DNA from: Pseudomonadota bacterium | Lineage (GTDB): Bacteria; Pseudomonadota; Alphaproteobacteria; Caulobacterales; Aquidulcibacteraceae | Length of the DNA: 29,468 nt | Direction: 5' to 3' | NCBI GenBank assembly: GCA_023410295.1 | Contig: JAEYPY010000124.1 | Span: 1 to 29,468 of the forward strand | In this document: positions 14,906 to 22,721 of the stretch, piece by piece | Numbering within the stretch: position 1 is the first letter of the stretch | Layout of the letters: the number at the start of each line of letters is the position of its first letter | Notes under the pieces: model-generated | Databases searched by the model: none | What the model saw: only the letters and a program-made list of their open reading frames with translations | Told to the model about the DNA's origin: nothing | Made by a program: the position numbers and the translations under genes

Positions 14906-16209
14906 CCGAACACGCGTTGAAAAATCTCATCGACGCGCGCGAAATGGTGCGCGTCGTCGAAGCAGTTTTCGAGCGTCCTGGCGTCGAGCTTCGAGGTGAC
15001 GTCGGCGTCCGCCTTCAAGCGATCGATGAGCGCGGTGGCGGGCCGCGGCGGCGGGCTTTGCCAGACGGCCATGGCGTTGCGCTGCACCAGACGATAGGCG
15101 TCTTCGCGCGTGACGCCCGCTTGGGTAAGCGCCAGCATCACGCGTTGGCTATTATGTAAACCGCCGAGCAGCGCCAGATTGCGCGCCATGTTTTCGGGAT
15201 AAATGACCAGTTTTTCGATCACCGTCGCCATGCGGTGGAGCGCGAAGTCCAAGTGAATGGTGGCGTCCGGGCCGATGCCGCGTTCGACGGAGGAGTGGCT
15301 GATATCGCGCTCGTGCCAGAGCGCGACGTTCTCCATCGCAGGCGTGACGGCGCTGCGCACCAGGCGGGCGAGGCCGCAGAGATTTTCGGTCAGCACCGGG
15401 TTGCGCTTGTGCGGCATGGCGCTGGAGCCCTTCTGGCCGGGCTCGAAGAATTCTTCCGCCTCCAAGACTTCGGTGCGTTGCAGGTGGCGCACTTCGGTGG
15501 CGAGGCGCTCAATGCCGCTGGCGACGACGCCGAGCGCGGCGAAGAAAGCAGCGTGGCGATCGCGCGGGATGACTTGGGTGGAGACGGGCTCAACGACGAG
15601 GCCGAGCTTTTCGGCGACGTAGGCTTCAACGCGCGGATCAATCTGTGCGAAGGTGCCGACGGCGCCGGAAATGGCGCAGGTGGCGATCTCGAACCGCGCC
15701 ATGTGGAGGCGTTCGAGATTGCGCGCGAACTCGGCGTAGTGGCCGGCAAGTTTCAAGCCGAACGTGGTCGGTTCTGCGTGGATGCCGTGGCTGCGGCCGA
15801 TCGTGGGCGTGAGCTTGTGTTCAATGGCGCGCTTCTTCAGCGCCGCCATGACGCGCTCGCAGCCGGCGATGAGCAGATCGGAGGCGCGCGCGAGCTGGAC
15901 GGCGAGGCAGGTGTCGAGCACGTCGCTCGATGTCATGCCCTGGTGCGCAAAGCGGCTCTCCGGGCCGACATGTTCGGCGACGCTGGTCAGGAAGGCGATG
16001 ACGTCGTGCTTCACCTCGCGCTCGATCTCGTCGATGCGGGCGACGTCGAACTTGCCCTTCTTGCGATACTCTTCGGCGGCGGACTTCGGGATCGTGCCGA
16101 GGTCGGCCATGGCCTCCATGGCGAGGGTCTCGATCTCGAGCCAGATGCCGTAGCGGCTCTCGGGCTCCCAGATCGCCACCATTTCGGGCCGTGCGTAACG
16201 CGGAATCAT
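14902..16209 (-). CDS. purB: Adenylosuccinate lyase PurB
   Basis: PurB cleaves SAICAR to AICAR and adenylosuccinate to AMP, so it acts twice in purine synthesis. The protein has 435 residues. The fumarase/aspartase signature GSSAMPHKRNP lies at residues 261-271, with the catalytic serine in the flexible loop, and the general-acid histidine in GRSHG is residue 141. An AGAAGG site lies before the ATG, matching the leader of purQ. Upstream on the same strand the MFS gene ends 31 bases away, so co-transcription is likely. Confidence 0.97.
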   Translation of the reverse strand: MIPRYARPEMVAIWEPESRYGIWLEIETLAMEAMADLGTIPKSAAEEYRKKGKFDVARIDEIEREVKHDVIAFLTSVAEHVGPESRFAHQGMTSSDVLDTCLAVQLARASDLLIAGCERVMAALKKRAIEHKLTPTIGRSHGIHAEPTTFGLKLAGHYAEFARNLERLHMARFEIATCAISGAVGTFAQIDPRVEAYVAEKLGLVVEPVSTQVIPRDRHAAFFAALGVVASGIERLATEVRHLQRTEVLEAEEFFEPGQKGSSAMPHKRNPVLTENLCGLARLVRSAVTPAMENVALWHERDISHSSVERGIGPDATIHLDFALHRMATVIEKLVIYPENMARNLALLGGLHNSQRVMLALTQAGVTREDAYRLVQRNAMAVWQSPPPRPATALIDRLKADADVTSKLDARTLENCFDDAHHFARVDEIFQRVFG

Positions 16210-16240
16210 GGGCGCCTTCTAGCGCCCATGCCGCGCCGCG

Positions 16241-17578
16241 TCACGCCACCCAGTCGCGACGGAGCGAACGGGCGGAGAGCAGGAAGAGCAACTCTGCGAG
16301 GAGGTAGCCACAAACGCCGATCATCATCGACCAGCGCAACCCGACTTCGATGCCGGCGGCGCACGCTGCGTCGCCGGTGCGCTCGGCGCAGATGGCGGGT
16401 GTAAGCCCCGAGAGCGCAAGCTGACCCTGAGCCAGGAAGTCCGAGAGCGCGCCGATGACGGGCGGGCCCATGCCATAGCCGATCAGGTTGACGATGAAGA
16501 GCAGGACCGCGACCGCCGTCGCGCGTGTGCGCGGGGCGACGACGCCTTGGGTCACAGCGTACATCGGGCCAAGGTAGAAGTAGTGCGTTACAGCGCCGAT
16601 CATCAGCGCCGGCATCGCTAGCCAGATATTTGGCAGCACGAACGCTAGCAAATACATCGGCGTCGCGATGGCGAAGCCCAACGCCGGCAGCCAGGACAGC
16701 GCGTTGGGGTGCCGCTTGGAAATGCGGTCGGCCAAGAAGCCGGAGCTGAAGGTGCCGATAGCGGCGCAAAGTCCAAGCACGACGCCGACCAGCGTGGCCC
16801 CTTCGAACAGCGTGAAACCGTGCGTGCGGATCATGAAGCTGGTGAGGTACTGGCCGACGCCGTAGCCCACGAAGCTTGCCAGCGCCGAGCCGAGCGCGAC
16901 GTACCAGAAGGTTGGCTTCTTCGCGAGTTCGCCGAGGGCGGCGAAGAAGCTGGGCGTGTCGCCCTTCGGCGCACTGCGCGGCGGCTCTTTCACGGTGAGC
17001 TTGACGATCACGGCGAGCAGAACACCGGGTATGCCGAGCCAAATGAAGGCTTCGCGCCAGCCGACTTCAGTGGCGATCCAACCACCGCCGACGGCGGCGA
17101 TCATCGAGCCGATTGGAATGCCGAGCGCGTAGATTGATAGCGCCGTCGCGCGCCGTTCCGGTGGGAAGTAATCCGAGATCACGGAATTGGCGGGCGGCGT
17201 GCAGCCGGCTTCGCCGATCGAGACACCTACGCGCGCGGCAAACAGGGTTGCGTAGTTGATGGCGAAACCGCAGGCGGCGGTGAACGCGCTCCATACACCC
17301 AGGCATATAGCCAGAATGGTCATGCGGTTATGGCGTTCGGCGAAACGCGCAATCGGGATGCCGAGCAAGGTATAGAGCACCGCGAAGGCGGGCCCGCCGA
17401 GCAGGCCGAGCTGGAAGTCGGTGAGGCCGAATTCCTGTTTGATCGGCTCCTGGATGATGCCGATGACGACGCGGTCGATGAAGTTGAAGGTGTAGACGAC
17501 GAGCAGGGCGCCGAGGACATAAGCGCGATAGTTCTTGGTGCCGTAGCCCTGAAAGGCCGGCGCGGCTGCGTCGGTCAT
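16241..17578 (-). CDS. MFS transporter (spinster-like)
   Basis: The 445-residue protein has about 12 hydrophobic segments and the major facilitator pattern. FNFIDRVVIGIIQEPIKQEFGL leads into segment one-two, and ARFAERHNR is the loop 2-3 basic motif. RVGVSIGEAGCTPPANSVISDYFPPERRATALS is the spinster-type segment 4-5 hallmark. The substrate is unknown. GGGAGGA lies before the ATG. Position before purB does not show it carries purines. The 106 bases up to radC hold no gene. Confidence 0.88.
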   Translation of the reverse strand: MTDAAAPAFQGYGTKNYRAYVLGALLVVYTFNFIDRVVIGIIQEPIKQEFGLTDFQLGLLGGPAFAVLYTLLGIPIARFAERHNRMTILAICLGVWSAFTAACGFAINYATLFAARVGVSIGEAGCTPPANSVISDYFPPERRATALSIYALGIPIGSMIAAVGGGWIATEVGWREAFIWLGIPGVLLAVIVKLTVKEPPRSAPKGDTPSFFAALGELAKKPTFWYVALGSALASFVGYGVGQYLTSFMIRTHGFTLFEGATLVGVVLGLCAAIGTFSSGFLADRISKRHPNALSWLPALGFAIATPMYLLAFVLPNIWLAMPALMIGAVTHYFYLGPMYAVTQGVVAPRTRATAVAVLLFIVNLIGYGMGPPVIGALSDFLAQGQLALSGLTPAICAERTGDAACAAGIEVGLRWSMMIGVCGYLLAELLFLLSARSLRRDWVA

Positions 17579-17684
17579 GCGTCCTCCCGCTGTTCGTTGG
17601 TCTTGTTCTGGCGGCTGCCGAAGCGGCGGTCAAACGCTACGTCAACCTGAACCTGTCGTGACGTGGCGCGAGGCGGGATTCAGG

Positions 17685-18497
17685 TCAGAGCAGGCCCAGG
17701 CTCTTGAAGCTTTCGACGCCGTTGCGGCCGATGACGAGGTGGTCGTGCACCTTGACGCTGACGGCGTTGGCGGCGGCGACAATTTCGCGGGTGATGGCGA
17801 GGTCGGCGGCGCTGGGCTTGGGATCGCCGGAGGGGTGGTTGTGAACGAGGATCACCGCAGCCGATGAAAGCTCAAGTGCCCGGCGGGCGACTTCACGCGG
17901 ATAGACCGGCGCGTGATCGACCGTGCCTTCGTTCATCACCTCGTCGGCGATGAGCTGGTTCTTGGCGTCGAGAAAGAGCACGCGAAATTGCTCGCGCGGT
18001 TCGTGCGCCATGCTCACGCGGCAATAGCTCACGAGTTGCGACCAGGACGAAATGACGGTGCGTTGCTTAAGCGGCGCACGTGCAGCGCGTTCGAGCAGAG
18101 CTTGAACGATCTTCAGGTCCTGCGCGACAGAGGGGCCGGCGCCTTTCACTTCAGCGATGCGCTGGATGGGCGCGGCGAGCACGGCGTCGAGATTGCCGAA
18201 CTTGTCCAGCAGCGCCTTCGCGAGCGGCTTGGTGTCTTGGCGTGGAATGGTGCGAAACAGAAAGAGTTCGAGCAATTCGTAATCGGCAAGCGCGCCGGGA
18301 CCGGCATCGTCGAATTTCCTGCGCAGCCGTTCGCGGTGCTGGTGGTAATGCGGGCGGTCTTTATGGATTGCCGGCGGATCGGCGCGCGCCACCACGACGG
18401 GCGGCGCACCATCGAGTTCGAATGGAAAGCGCTCGGAGTCTTCGACAGCGCGCGGCGGGGATGCGGCGCTCTTGGATTTGCGCGAGCCCCCCGGCAT
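17685..18497 (-). CDS. radC: RadC family (MPN+/JAMM) protein
   Basis: RadC proteins have a helix-hairpin-helix-like N-terminal domain and a C-terminal MPN+ metalloprotease-like fold. The original link to DNA repair is weak, so the role is unclear. Here a proline-rich lead is followed by HRERLRRKF, YELLELFLF and a helix-hairpin-helix region near IAEVKGAGPS. The MPN+ domain has NEGTVDHAPVYPREV and the metal motif HNHPSGDPKPSAAD. The protein has 270 residues. It begins four bases after map, a usual neighbour in alphaproteobacteria. Confidence 0.93.
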   Translation of the reverse strand: MPGGSRKSKSAASPPRAVEDSERFPFELDGAPPVVVARADPPAIHKDRPHYHQHRERLRRKFDDAGPGALADYELLELFLFRTIPRQDTKPLAKALLDKFGNLDAVLAAPIQRIAEVKGAGPSVAQDLKIVQALLERAARAPLKQRTVISSWSQLVSYCRVSMAHEPREQFRVLFLDAKNQLIADEVMNEGTVDHAPVYPREVARRALELSSAAVILVHNHPSGDPKPSAADLAITREIVAAANAVSVKVHDHLVIGRNGVESFKSLGLL

Positions 18498-18501
18498 GCC
18501 G

Positions 18502-19326
18502 TTACGCCCTCAACTTGTGCGGTTGATCAAGGCCGCCCGGCGATCTGGTGAAAATCTCGACGCCATCTTCAGTGACGCCGACCGAGTGCTCGTATTGTGC
18601 GGAGAGGGACTTGTCCTTCGTCACTGCGGTCCAGCCGTCGCCGAGGACTTTCACCGCGGGCGAGCCAGCATTGAGCATGGGTTCGACGGTGAACATCATG
18701 CCGGGCTTCAGCACTGCGCCTTGGCCCGGCTTGCCGAAATGGAGGATGTTCGGCGCATCGTGGAAGACGCGGCCGAGCCCATGGCCGCAAAATTCGCGCA
18801 CGACCGTGGTGCGCTCGCCTTCGGCATAGCTTTGAATGGCGTGGCCGATATCGCCCAGCGTCGCGCCCGGTTTGATGACGGCCAAGCCGCGCATCAGCGC
18901 CTCGTAGGTGACGTCCATGAGCCGCTCAGCTTTGCGCGGCACATTGCCGACCGCATACATGCGGCTGGTGTCGCCGTGCCAGCCGTCGAGAATGAGCGTT
19001 ACATCGATGTTGAGCACATCGCCGTCGCGCAGCGCACGTGGGCCAGGGATACCGTGACAGACGGTGTGATTGAGCGAAGTGCAAATGGTGTGGCGATAGC
19101 CACGGTAGAACACGCATGCCGGCAACGCGCCGTGATCAAGCACGAACTGGCGCGCGAGATCGTCCAGGTGCTGGGTCGTGACGCCTTCACGGACTTCGCC
19201 GACCAGCAAGTCGAGGCAAGCGGCGGCGAGCTTTCCCGCTGCGGCCATGCCGGGGAAAGCGGTTTTGGGATCGTAGACTTTGATATCGCCGACGCGTTCC
19301 TGCGCCTCGGCTTCGGCATAATTCAT
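18502..19326 (-). CDS. map: Type I methionine aminopeptidase
   Basis: Methionine aminopeptidase removes the initiator methionine from new proteins in the cytosol. The 274-residue protein shows the metal-binding residues in DVTLILDGWHGDTSRMY (two Asp), GHGLGRVFHD (His), FTVEPM (Glu) and GVEIFT (Glu). The substrate-site His is in CTSLNHTVCHGIPG. The ATG at 19326 has GGGAG five bases upstream; a TTG at 19338 would place the start before it. It heads the same-strand run map-radC-MFS-purB. Confidence 0.96.
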   Translation of the reverse strand: MNYAEAEAQERVGDIKVYDPKTAFPGMAAAGKLAAACLDLLVGEVREGVTTQHLDDLARQFVLDHGALPACVFYRGYRHTICTSLNHTVCHGIPGPRALRDGDVLNIDVTLILDGWHGDTSRMYAVGNVPRKAERLMDVTYEALMRGLAVIKPGATLGDIGHAIQSYAEGERTTVVREFCGHGLGRVFHDAPNILHFGKPGQGAVLKPGMMFTVEPMLNAGSPAVKVLGDGWTAVTKDKSLSAQYEHSVGVTEDGVEIFTRSPGGLDQPHKLRA

Positions 19327-19448
19327 GATGGCTCCCAATCGGGGGTAGCCATAACATAGGCGAGGCCCCCTTACAGTCGAAGTGTGAATTGACGGATTCC
19401 AGCTTTCGTGACGTTCCTTATGTCGCGAGGGAAGGTACGGGGGTGCTT

Positions 19449-19904
19449 ATGAACCTGAAAACTTGGGCTGCGTTGGCCGCCGCGACGGCGCTCGTCCTAG
19501 GGCAAACGGCGCCCGCCTACGCCCAGAAGGGCCCTGCAGCGGCCGGGGCATCCGAGATCACGCTGCGGGTCTGCAACAACACCAACGACAACGCACGCGT
19601 GGCGATCTCCTACCAGCCTGTCGGCCAGGTGAACTTCTACAACGAAGGCTGGTTCGGGGTTCCGGCGCGCTCGTGCCAGGACCTGCGCACCACGGGCAAT
19701 GCCTACAGCTACGGCTATGCCGAGGTAGAGAATGACGGCACGCGCTACTGGGCGGGCGATTTCCCGCTCTGCGTGTCGTACCCTGGGCCCTACGCCTTCT
19801 GGACCTATGGGACGCAATGTGAAACCGGTCAGGAAGTGCGCCAGTTCGTGACCATGCACGCCGAAGACTATGGCGTGTACACCTGGACGCTCGATCCGCC
19901 CTGA
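19449..19904 (+). CDS. Secreted DUF1036 protein
   Basis: The 151-residue protein has a signal peptide (residues 1-25, cut near AYAQ). The mature part is a DUF1036 domain, with ITLRVCNNTNDNARVAISYQP, a GWFGVPARSCQDL block and a WAGDFPLCV block. Four cysteines could form two disulfides. DUF1036 is an uncharacterised periplasmic family. I prefer ATG 19449 over an upstream TTG at 19389 because it starts the signal peptide. Its stop abuts the pleD stop (TGATCA). A TTGACG sequence at 19389-19394 might be a -35 element, but no -10 box fits. Confidence 0.85.
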   Translation: MNLKTWAALAAATALVLGQTAPAYAQKGPAAAGASEITLRVCNNTNDNARVAISYQPVGQVNFYNEGWFGVPARSCQDLRTTGNAYSYGYAEVENDGTRYWAGDFPLCVSYPGPYAFWTYGTQCETGQEVRQFVTMHAEDYGVYTWTLDPP

Positions 19905-21284
19905 TCACGCCGCTTGCGTTGTGGCGCGGCCGATGACGCGGTTGCGGCCGGTGCGCTTGGCTTCGTAGAGCGCCTCGTCGGCGCGCTTCAGTAGCGACTC
20001 GACGCTGTCGTCGCTGCCGTCGCTGCAGGCGACACCGATCGAGACGGTGACATCGAGCGTTTGCGCGAGGCCTGGAACCATGAAGGGCGCGGCGGCGACG
20101 CTGCGACGGAGGCGCTCGGCGGCAAGGCAGGCGATGTCGCCTGTGGTGCGCGGCATGATGACCACGAACTCTTCGCCGCCTAATCGGCAGGCGAAGTCGG
20201 ACGGGCGCGTATTCGTGCCGAGACGCACGGCAAAATCCCGGAGCACGCAATCGCCGGCGTCGTGGCCGTAGGTGTCGTTGAGGCGCTTGAAGAAGTCGAT
20301 ATCGATGGTCATCACCGACACGGCTTCGCCGCCACACTGCGCGCGTTGCACCAGCGGCGCGAGTTGGCCGAACAGGAAGCGGCGATTGTAGAGGCCAGTG
20401 AGCTGGTCGGTGATGGCAAGTTCGAGACTCTGGTCGAGGCGCGAGCGCAGCGCGTCCATGTAACGCTTGCGGCGCATCAGCGTGCGGGCGCGGGCGACCA
20501 GTTCTTCTTCGTCGATAGGACGGTTGATGATGTCGTGCGCCCCGAGCTCGAGCGCGCGGACAGCGCGCTGGCGGTCGTCGGTCTCGACGATGGCCAAGAT
20601 CGGCAGGTGGCGCGTCGGCTCCCCGGAGCGCATGCGGGCGATGACCCGGAAGCCGTCAAAGGTCCTGCCGGTGACGGTCACGACGCAGAGATCAGGCGGT
20701 CCTTGCGGCTCGTCTTGCCCCATGACGAAGACGCGATGCTCGACGCCCAGGGCGTTCCGGATCGATTTGATCTGGGTTGGATTGTCATCGACCACGAGCA
20801 CATTGCCGGCGACGAGGCGGTGCTGATCCAAGAGGTCCGAACGGATGTCTTCGCCGATGACGCCGAGCCGCTTGCCGCTGGCTTCGCGCGCGCGCAGCTC
20901 ATCTATCACGACTTTGAGGCTGATAAGGCTTTTGACTCGCGCCATCAGCTGCACGTCGTCGATCGGCTTGGGCAGGAATTCTTCGGCGCCGGCTTGAAGC
21001 CCGCGCACTTTGTTGTCGCGGTCGTCGAGCGTGGTGAGGATGACGACGGGGATGTGGCGTGTCTCGGGCAGAGACTTCAGGCGCCGGCAGGCCTCGTAGC
21101 CGTCGATGCCACCCGGCATCATCACGTCCATGAGGATGAGATCGGGCTTTTCGCGCCGCGCCAGCTGTACGGCTTCCTCGCCGCGCTGCGCGGTCAGCAC
21201 GTCATAATACTCAGAGGTTAGCTTGGCCTCGAGCAGGCGCCGGTTCGCTTCGAGATCGTCGACGACGAGGATGCGCGCGCTCAT
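19905..21284 (-). CDS. pleD: Response regulator / diguanylate cyclase PleD
   Basis: PleD makes cyclic di-GMP after phosphorylation and drives the motile-to-sessile change at the cell pole in Caulobacter. The architecture is REC-REC-GGDEF, 459 residues. The first receiver has acidic DD at 9-10, phospho-acceptor Asp53 and Lys106 (LPKP). The second receiver keeps DD at 166-167 but has VVTVTG in place of the acceptor site, so it is an adaptor. The GGDEF domain has GGEEF at 369-373 and an inhibitory I-site RPSD at 360-363, both one residue later than in Caulobacter PleD as I remember it. This fits the extra Gly in MMPGGIDG near residue 59. It lies 13 bases after divK. Confidence 0.94.
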   Translation of the reverse strand: MSARILVVDDLEANRRLLEAKLTSEYYDVLTAQRGEEAVQLARREKPDLILMDVMMPGGIDGYEACRRLKSLPETRHIPVVILTTLDDRDNKVRGLQAGAEEFLPKPIDDVQLMARVKSLISLKVVIDELRAREASGKRLGVIGEDIRSDLLDQHRLVAGNVLVVDDNPTQIKSIRNALGVEHRVFVMGQDEPQGPPDLCVVTVTGRTFDGFRVIARMRSGEPTRHLPILAIVETDDRQRAVRALELGAHDIINRPIDEEELVARARTLMRRKRYMDALRSRLDQSLELAITDQLTGLYNRRFLFGQLAPLVQRAQCGGEAVSVMTIDIDFFKRLNDTYGHDAGDCVLRDFAVRLGTNTRPSDFACRLGGEEFVVIMPRTTGDIACLAAERLRRSVAAAPFMVPGLAQTLDVTVSIGVACSDGSDDSVESLLKRADEALYEAKRTGRNRVIGRATTQAA

Positions 21285-21297
21285 GAGCCGCCTCTCC

Positions 21298-21663
21298 TCA
21301 TCCGATGAATTTGCGGATGGTTTCGAGGAACGTCGTCACCGAGATCGGCTTGGAGAGATAGGCGTCGCAGCCCGCAGCCATGATCTTCTGCTCGTCGCCG
21401 CGCATGGCGAAGGCGGTGACGGCGACGACGGGGATGGACTTGAGCGCCGGGTCTTTCTTCAGCCGGTCGGTGATCTCGAGCCCCGAGACTTCCGGCAGCT
21501 GGATGTCCATGACGATGAGGTCGGGCTTGTGCTCGCGTGCGAGCGGCAGCGCCTGGCGCCCGTCGCGGGTCTTGACGGTGCGGTAGCCGAAGGCTTCCAA
21601 CAGGTCGTTGAACAGCCTCATATTGAGTTCGCTGTCTTCGACGATGAGAACCGTCTTCGCCAT
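21298..21663 (-). CDS. divK: Single-domain response regulator DivK
   Basis: DivK is a receiver-only protein that, when phosphorylated, acts on DivL and CckA to lower CtrA activity at the stalked pole. The 121-residue protein has the acidic pair ED at 9-10, phospho-acceptor Asp53 in VMDIQLPEVSG, Thr in VAVTAFAM and Lys in YLSKPI. The start MAKTVLIVEDSELNMRLF is family-typical; a longer frame to 21741 has no support. It is the first gene of the divK-pleD pair. A CtrA box lies about 112 bases upstream. Confidence 0.95.
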   Translation of the reverse strand: MAKTVLIVEDSELNMRLFNDLLEAFGYRTVKTRDGRQALPLAREHKPDLIVMDIQLPEVSGLEITDRLKKDPALKSIPVVAVTAFAMRGDEQKIMAAGCDAYLSKPISVTTFLETIRKFIG

Positions 21664-21774
21664 CAACCAGCTTCGCTTCCGCCACCCACGCGCAATTTTG
21701 AGCGCGTATCCCGCGCCCTTATACCGTGCAGGGCTTAACAACCCATCGCAACGCCAGCAATCTCGCGGCGCGCG

Positions 21775-21789
21775 TTAAGAACCGCTTAA
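21775..21789. promoter_or_regulatory. Perfect CtrA-binding box TTAA-N7-TTAA
   Basis: TTAA (21775-21778), seven bases and TTAA (21786-21789) match the CtrA consensus exactly. The site lies 112 bases upstream of divK, a known CtrA target in Caulobacter. It also overlaps the likely ribosome-binding site TAAGGA (21787-21792) of the divergent ROK kinase gene. A CtrA-like half site, GCTTAAC, lies 30-40 bases closer to divK. Confidence 0.7.
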
Positions 21790-21799
21790 GGATTGATCG

Positions 21800-22702
21800 A
21801 TGCGTCTAGGCGTGGATTTCGGCGGCACCAAGATTGAAGGGGCGCTGCTTGATTCCAAGGGAGAAATTCTGACGCGCACGCGCGTGCCCAATCCTGGGGA
21901 TTATCACGCCGCGGTGCGCGCGGTGGCTGATTTGACGGCGCGAATCGAGACGGAGACGGGCCACCGCGCGGCAACCATTGGCGTGGGAATCCCCGGCTCG
22001 CTCTCGCCGGTGAGCGGGACGGTGCGCAACGCCAATTCGGTCTGGCTCAACGGTAAGCCCTTTCTCGATGATTTGAAGGCGGCGTTGCAGCGTCCAGTGC
22101 GGGTGGAGAACGACGCCAATTGCTTTGCGCTCTCCGAGGCCGTCGATGGCGCGGCGGCGCACGGGCGCGTAGTATTCGGCGTTATCCTCGGCACCGGCTG
22201 CGGCGGGGGCGTTGTCGTCGATAGGAAGGTGGTGGAAGGCGTCAACGGCATTGGCGGCGAATGGGGGCATACGCCGCTGCCCTGGGCGCGCGCCGATGAA
22301 GTGACGGAGCGTCACTGGTGCGGACGCCATGGCTGTCTCGAACAATGGATTTCGGGCTCCGGCTTTCAAAGCTGGGCTGGCATGAGCGCGCGCGAGGCTG
22401 ACGAAGCGGCGCAAGCTGGCGATGCGAAAGCGCGCGTCGCGCTCGATCTCTTGGCAGACCGGATCGCGCGCGGGCTCGCCGTGGTGATGGATATCCTGGA
22501 CCCGGATGTCATCGTGTTCGGCGGCGGGGTGTCCAACATCGAAAGCCTTTATCCGAGCATACGCGGCAAGCTGTTGGCGCACGTGTTCTCAGATGTGGTG
22601 AAGACAGAGCTCATCAAGAACAAGCACGGCGACAGTTCCGGCGTTCGCGGCGCAGCGTGGTTGTTCGACGCTGAAGGTAAGGCTTCGGGGCATTTGGCGT
22701 GA
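21800..22702 (+). CDS. ROK family sugar kinase (fructokinase/NagK-like)
   Basis: ROK kinases phosphorylate sugars. This 300-residue protein is closest in pattern to the Mak fructokinase / NagK group. The ATP motif is DFGGTKIEGALLD (residues 6-18) and catalytic Asp105 is in VENDANCFA. The second phosphate site is GVILGTGCGGGVV. The zinc region is GGEWGHTPLP with His157 and HWCGRHGCLEQ at 172-182. The C-terminal LDPDVIVFGGGVSN is typical of Mak. The first zinc cysteine of CxCGxxGC is a histidine here. The sugar is not certain: fructose, mannose or N-acetylglucosamine are possible. dinB follows 19 bases downstream. Confidence 0.88.
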   Translation: MRLGVDFGGTKIEGALLDSKGEILTRTRVPNPGDYHAAVRAVADLTARIETETGHRAATIGVGIPGSLSPVSGTVRNANSVWLNGKPFLDDLKAALQRPVRVENDANCFALSEAVDGAAAHGRVVFGVILGTGCGGGVVVDRKVVEGVNGIGGEWGHTPLPWARADEVTERHWCGRHGCLEQWISGSGFQSWAGMSAREADEAAQAGDAKARVALDLLADRIARGLAVVMDILDPDVIVFGGGVSNIESLYPSIRGKLLAHVFSDVVKTELIKNKHGDSSGVRGAAWLFDAEGKASGHLA

Positions 22703-22721
22703 AGCCTGTGGTCCACAAGCG

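Noticed and set aside
15235..16404. 389-codon plus-strand open frame opposite purB
   Set aside because: Antisense to a strongly supported purB, and its low-complexity Ala/Gly/Glu composition matches a shadow frame.
17579..17684. Promoter for the MFS-purB pair (TTGACG on the minus strand at 17640-17645)
   Set aside because: No acceptable -10 hexamer at 16-18 bases, so I do not annotate it; read-through from radC is equally possible.
18056..18080. Isolated TTAAG as a CtrA half-site at about 18067
   Set aside because: Only one half-site inside radC coding sequence; no second half at seven bases.
20262..21221. 319-codon plus-strand open frame opposite pleD
   Set aside because: It lies wholly antisense to a well-supported pleD and has no recognisable domain; GC-rich codon bias makes such frames common.
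22640..22721. LexA-like box before dinB (GTTCCGGCGTTC near 22637)
   Set aside because: The spacing between GTTC halves is four bases; alphaproteobacterial boxes need seven, and the site is inside the ROK coding region.
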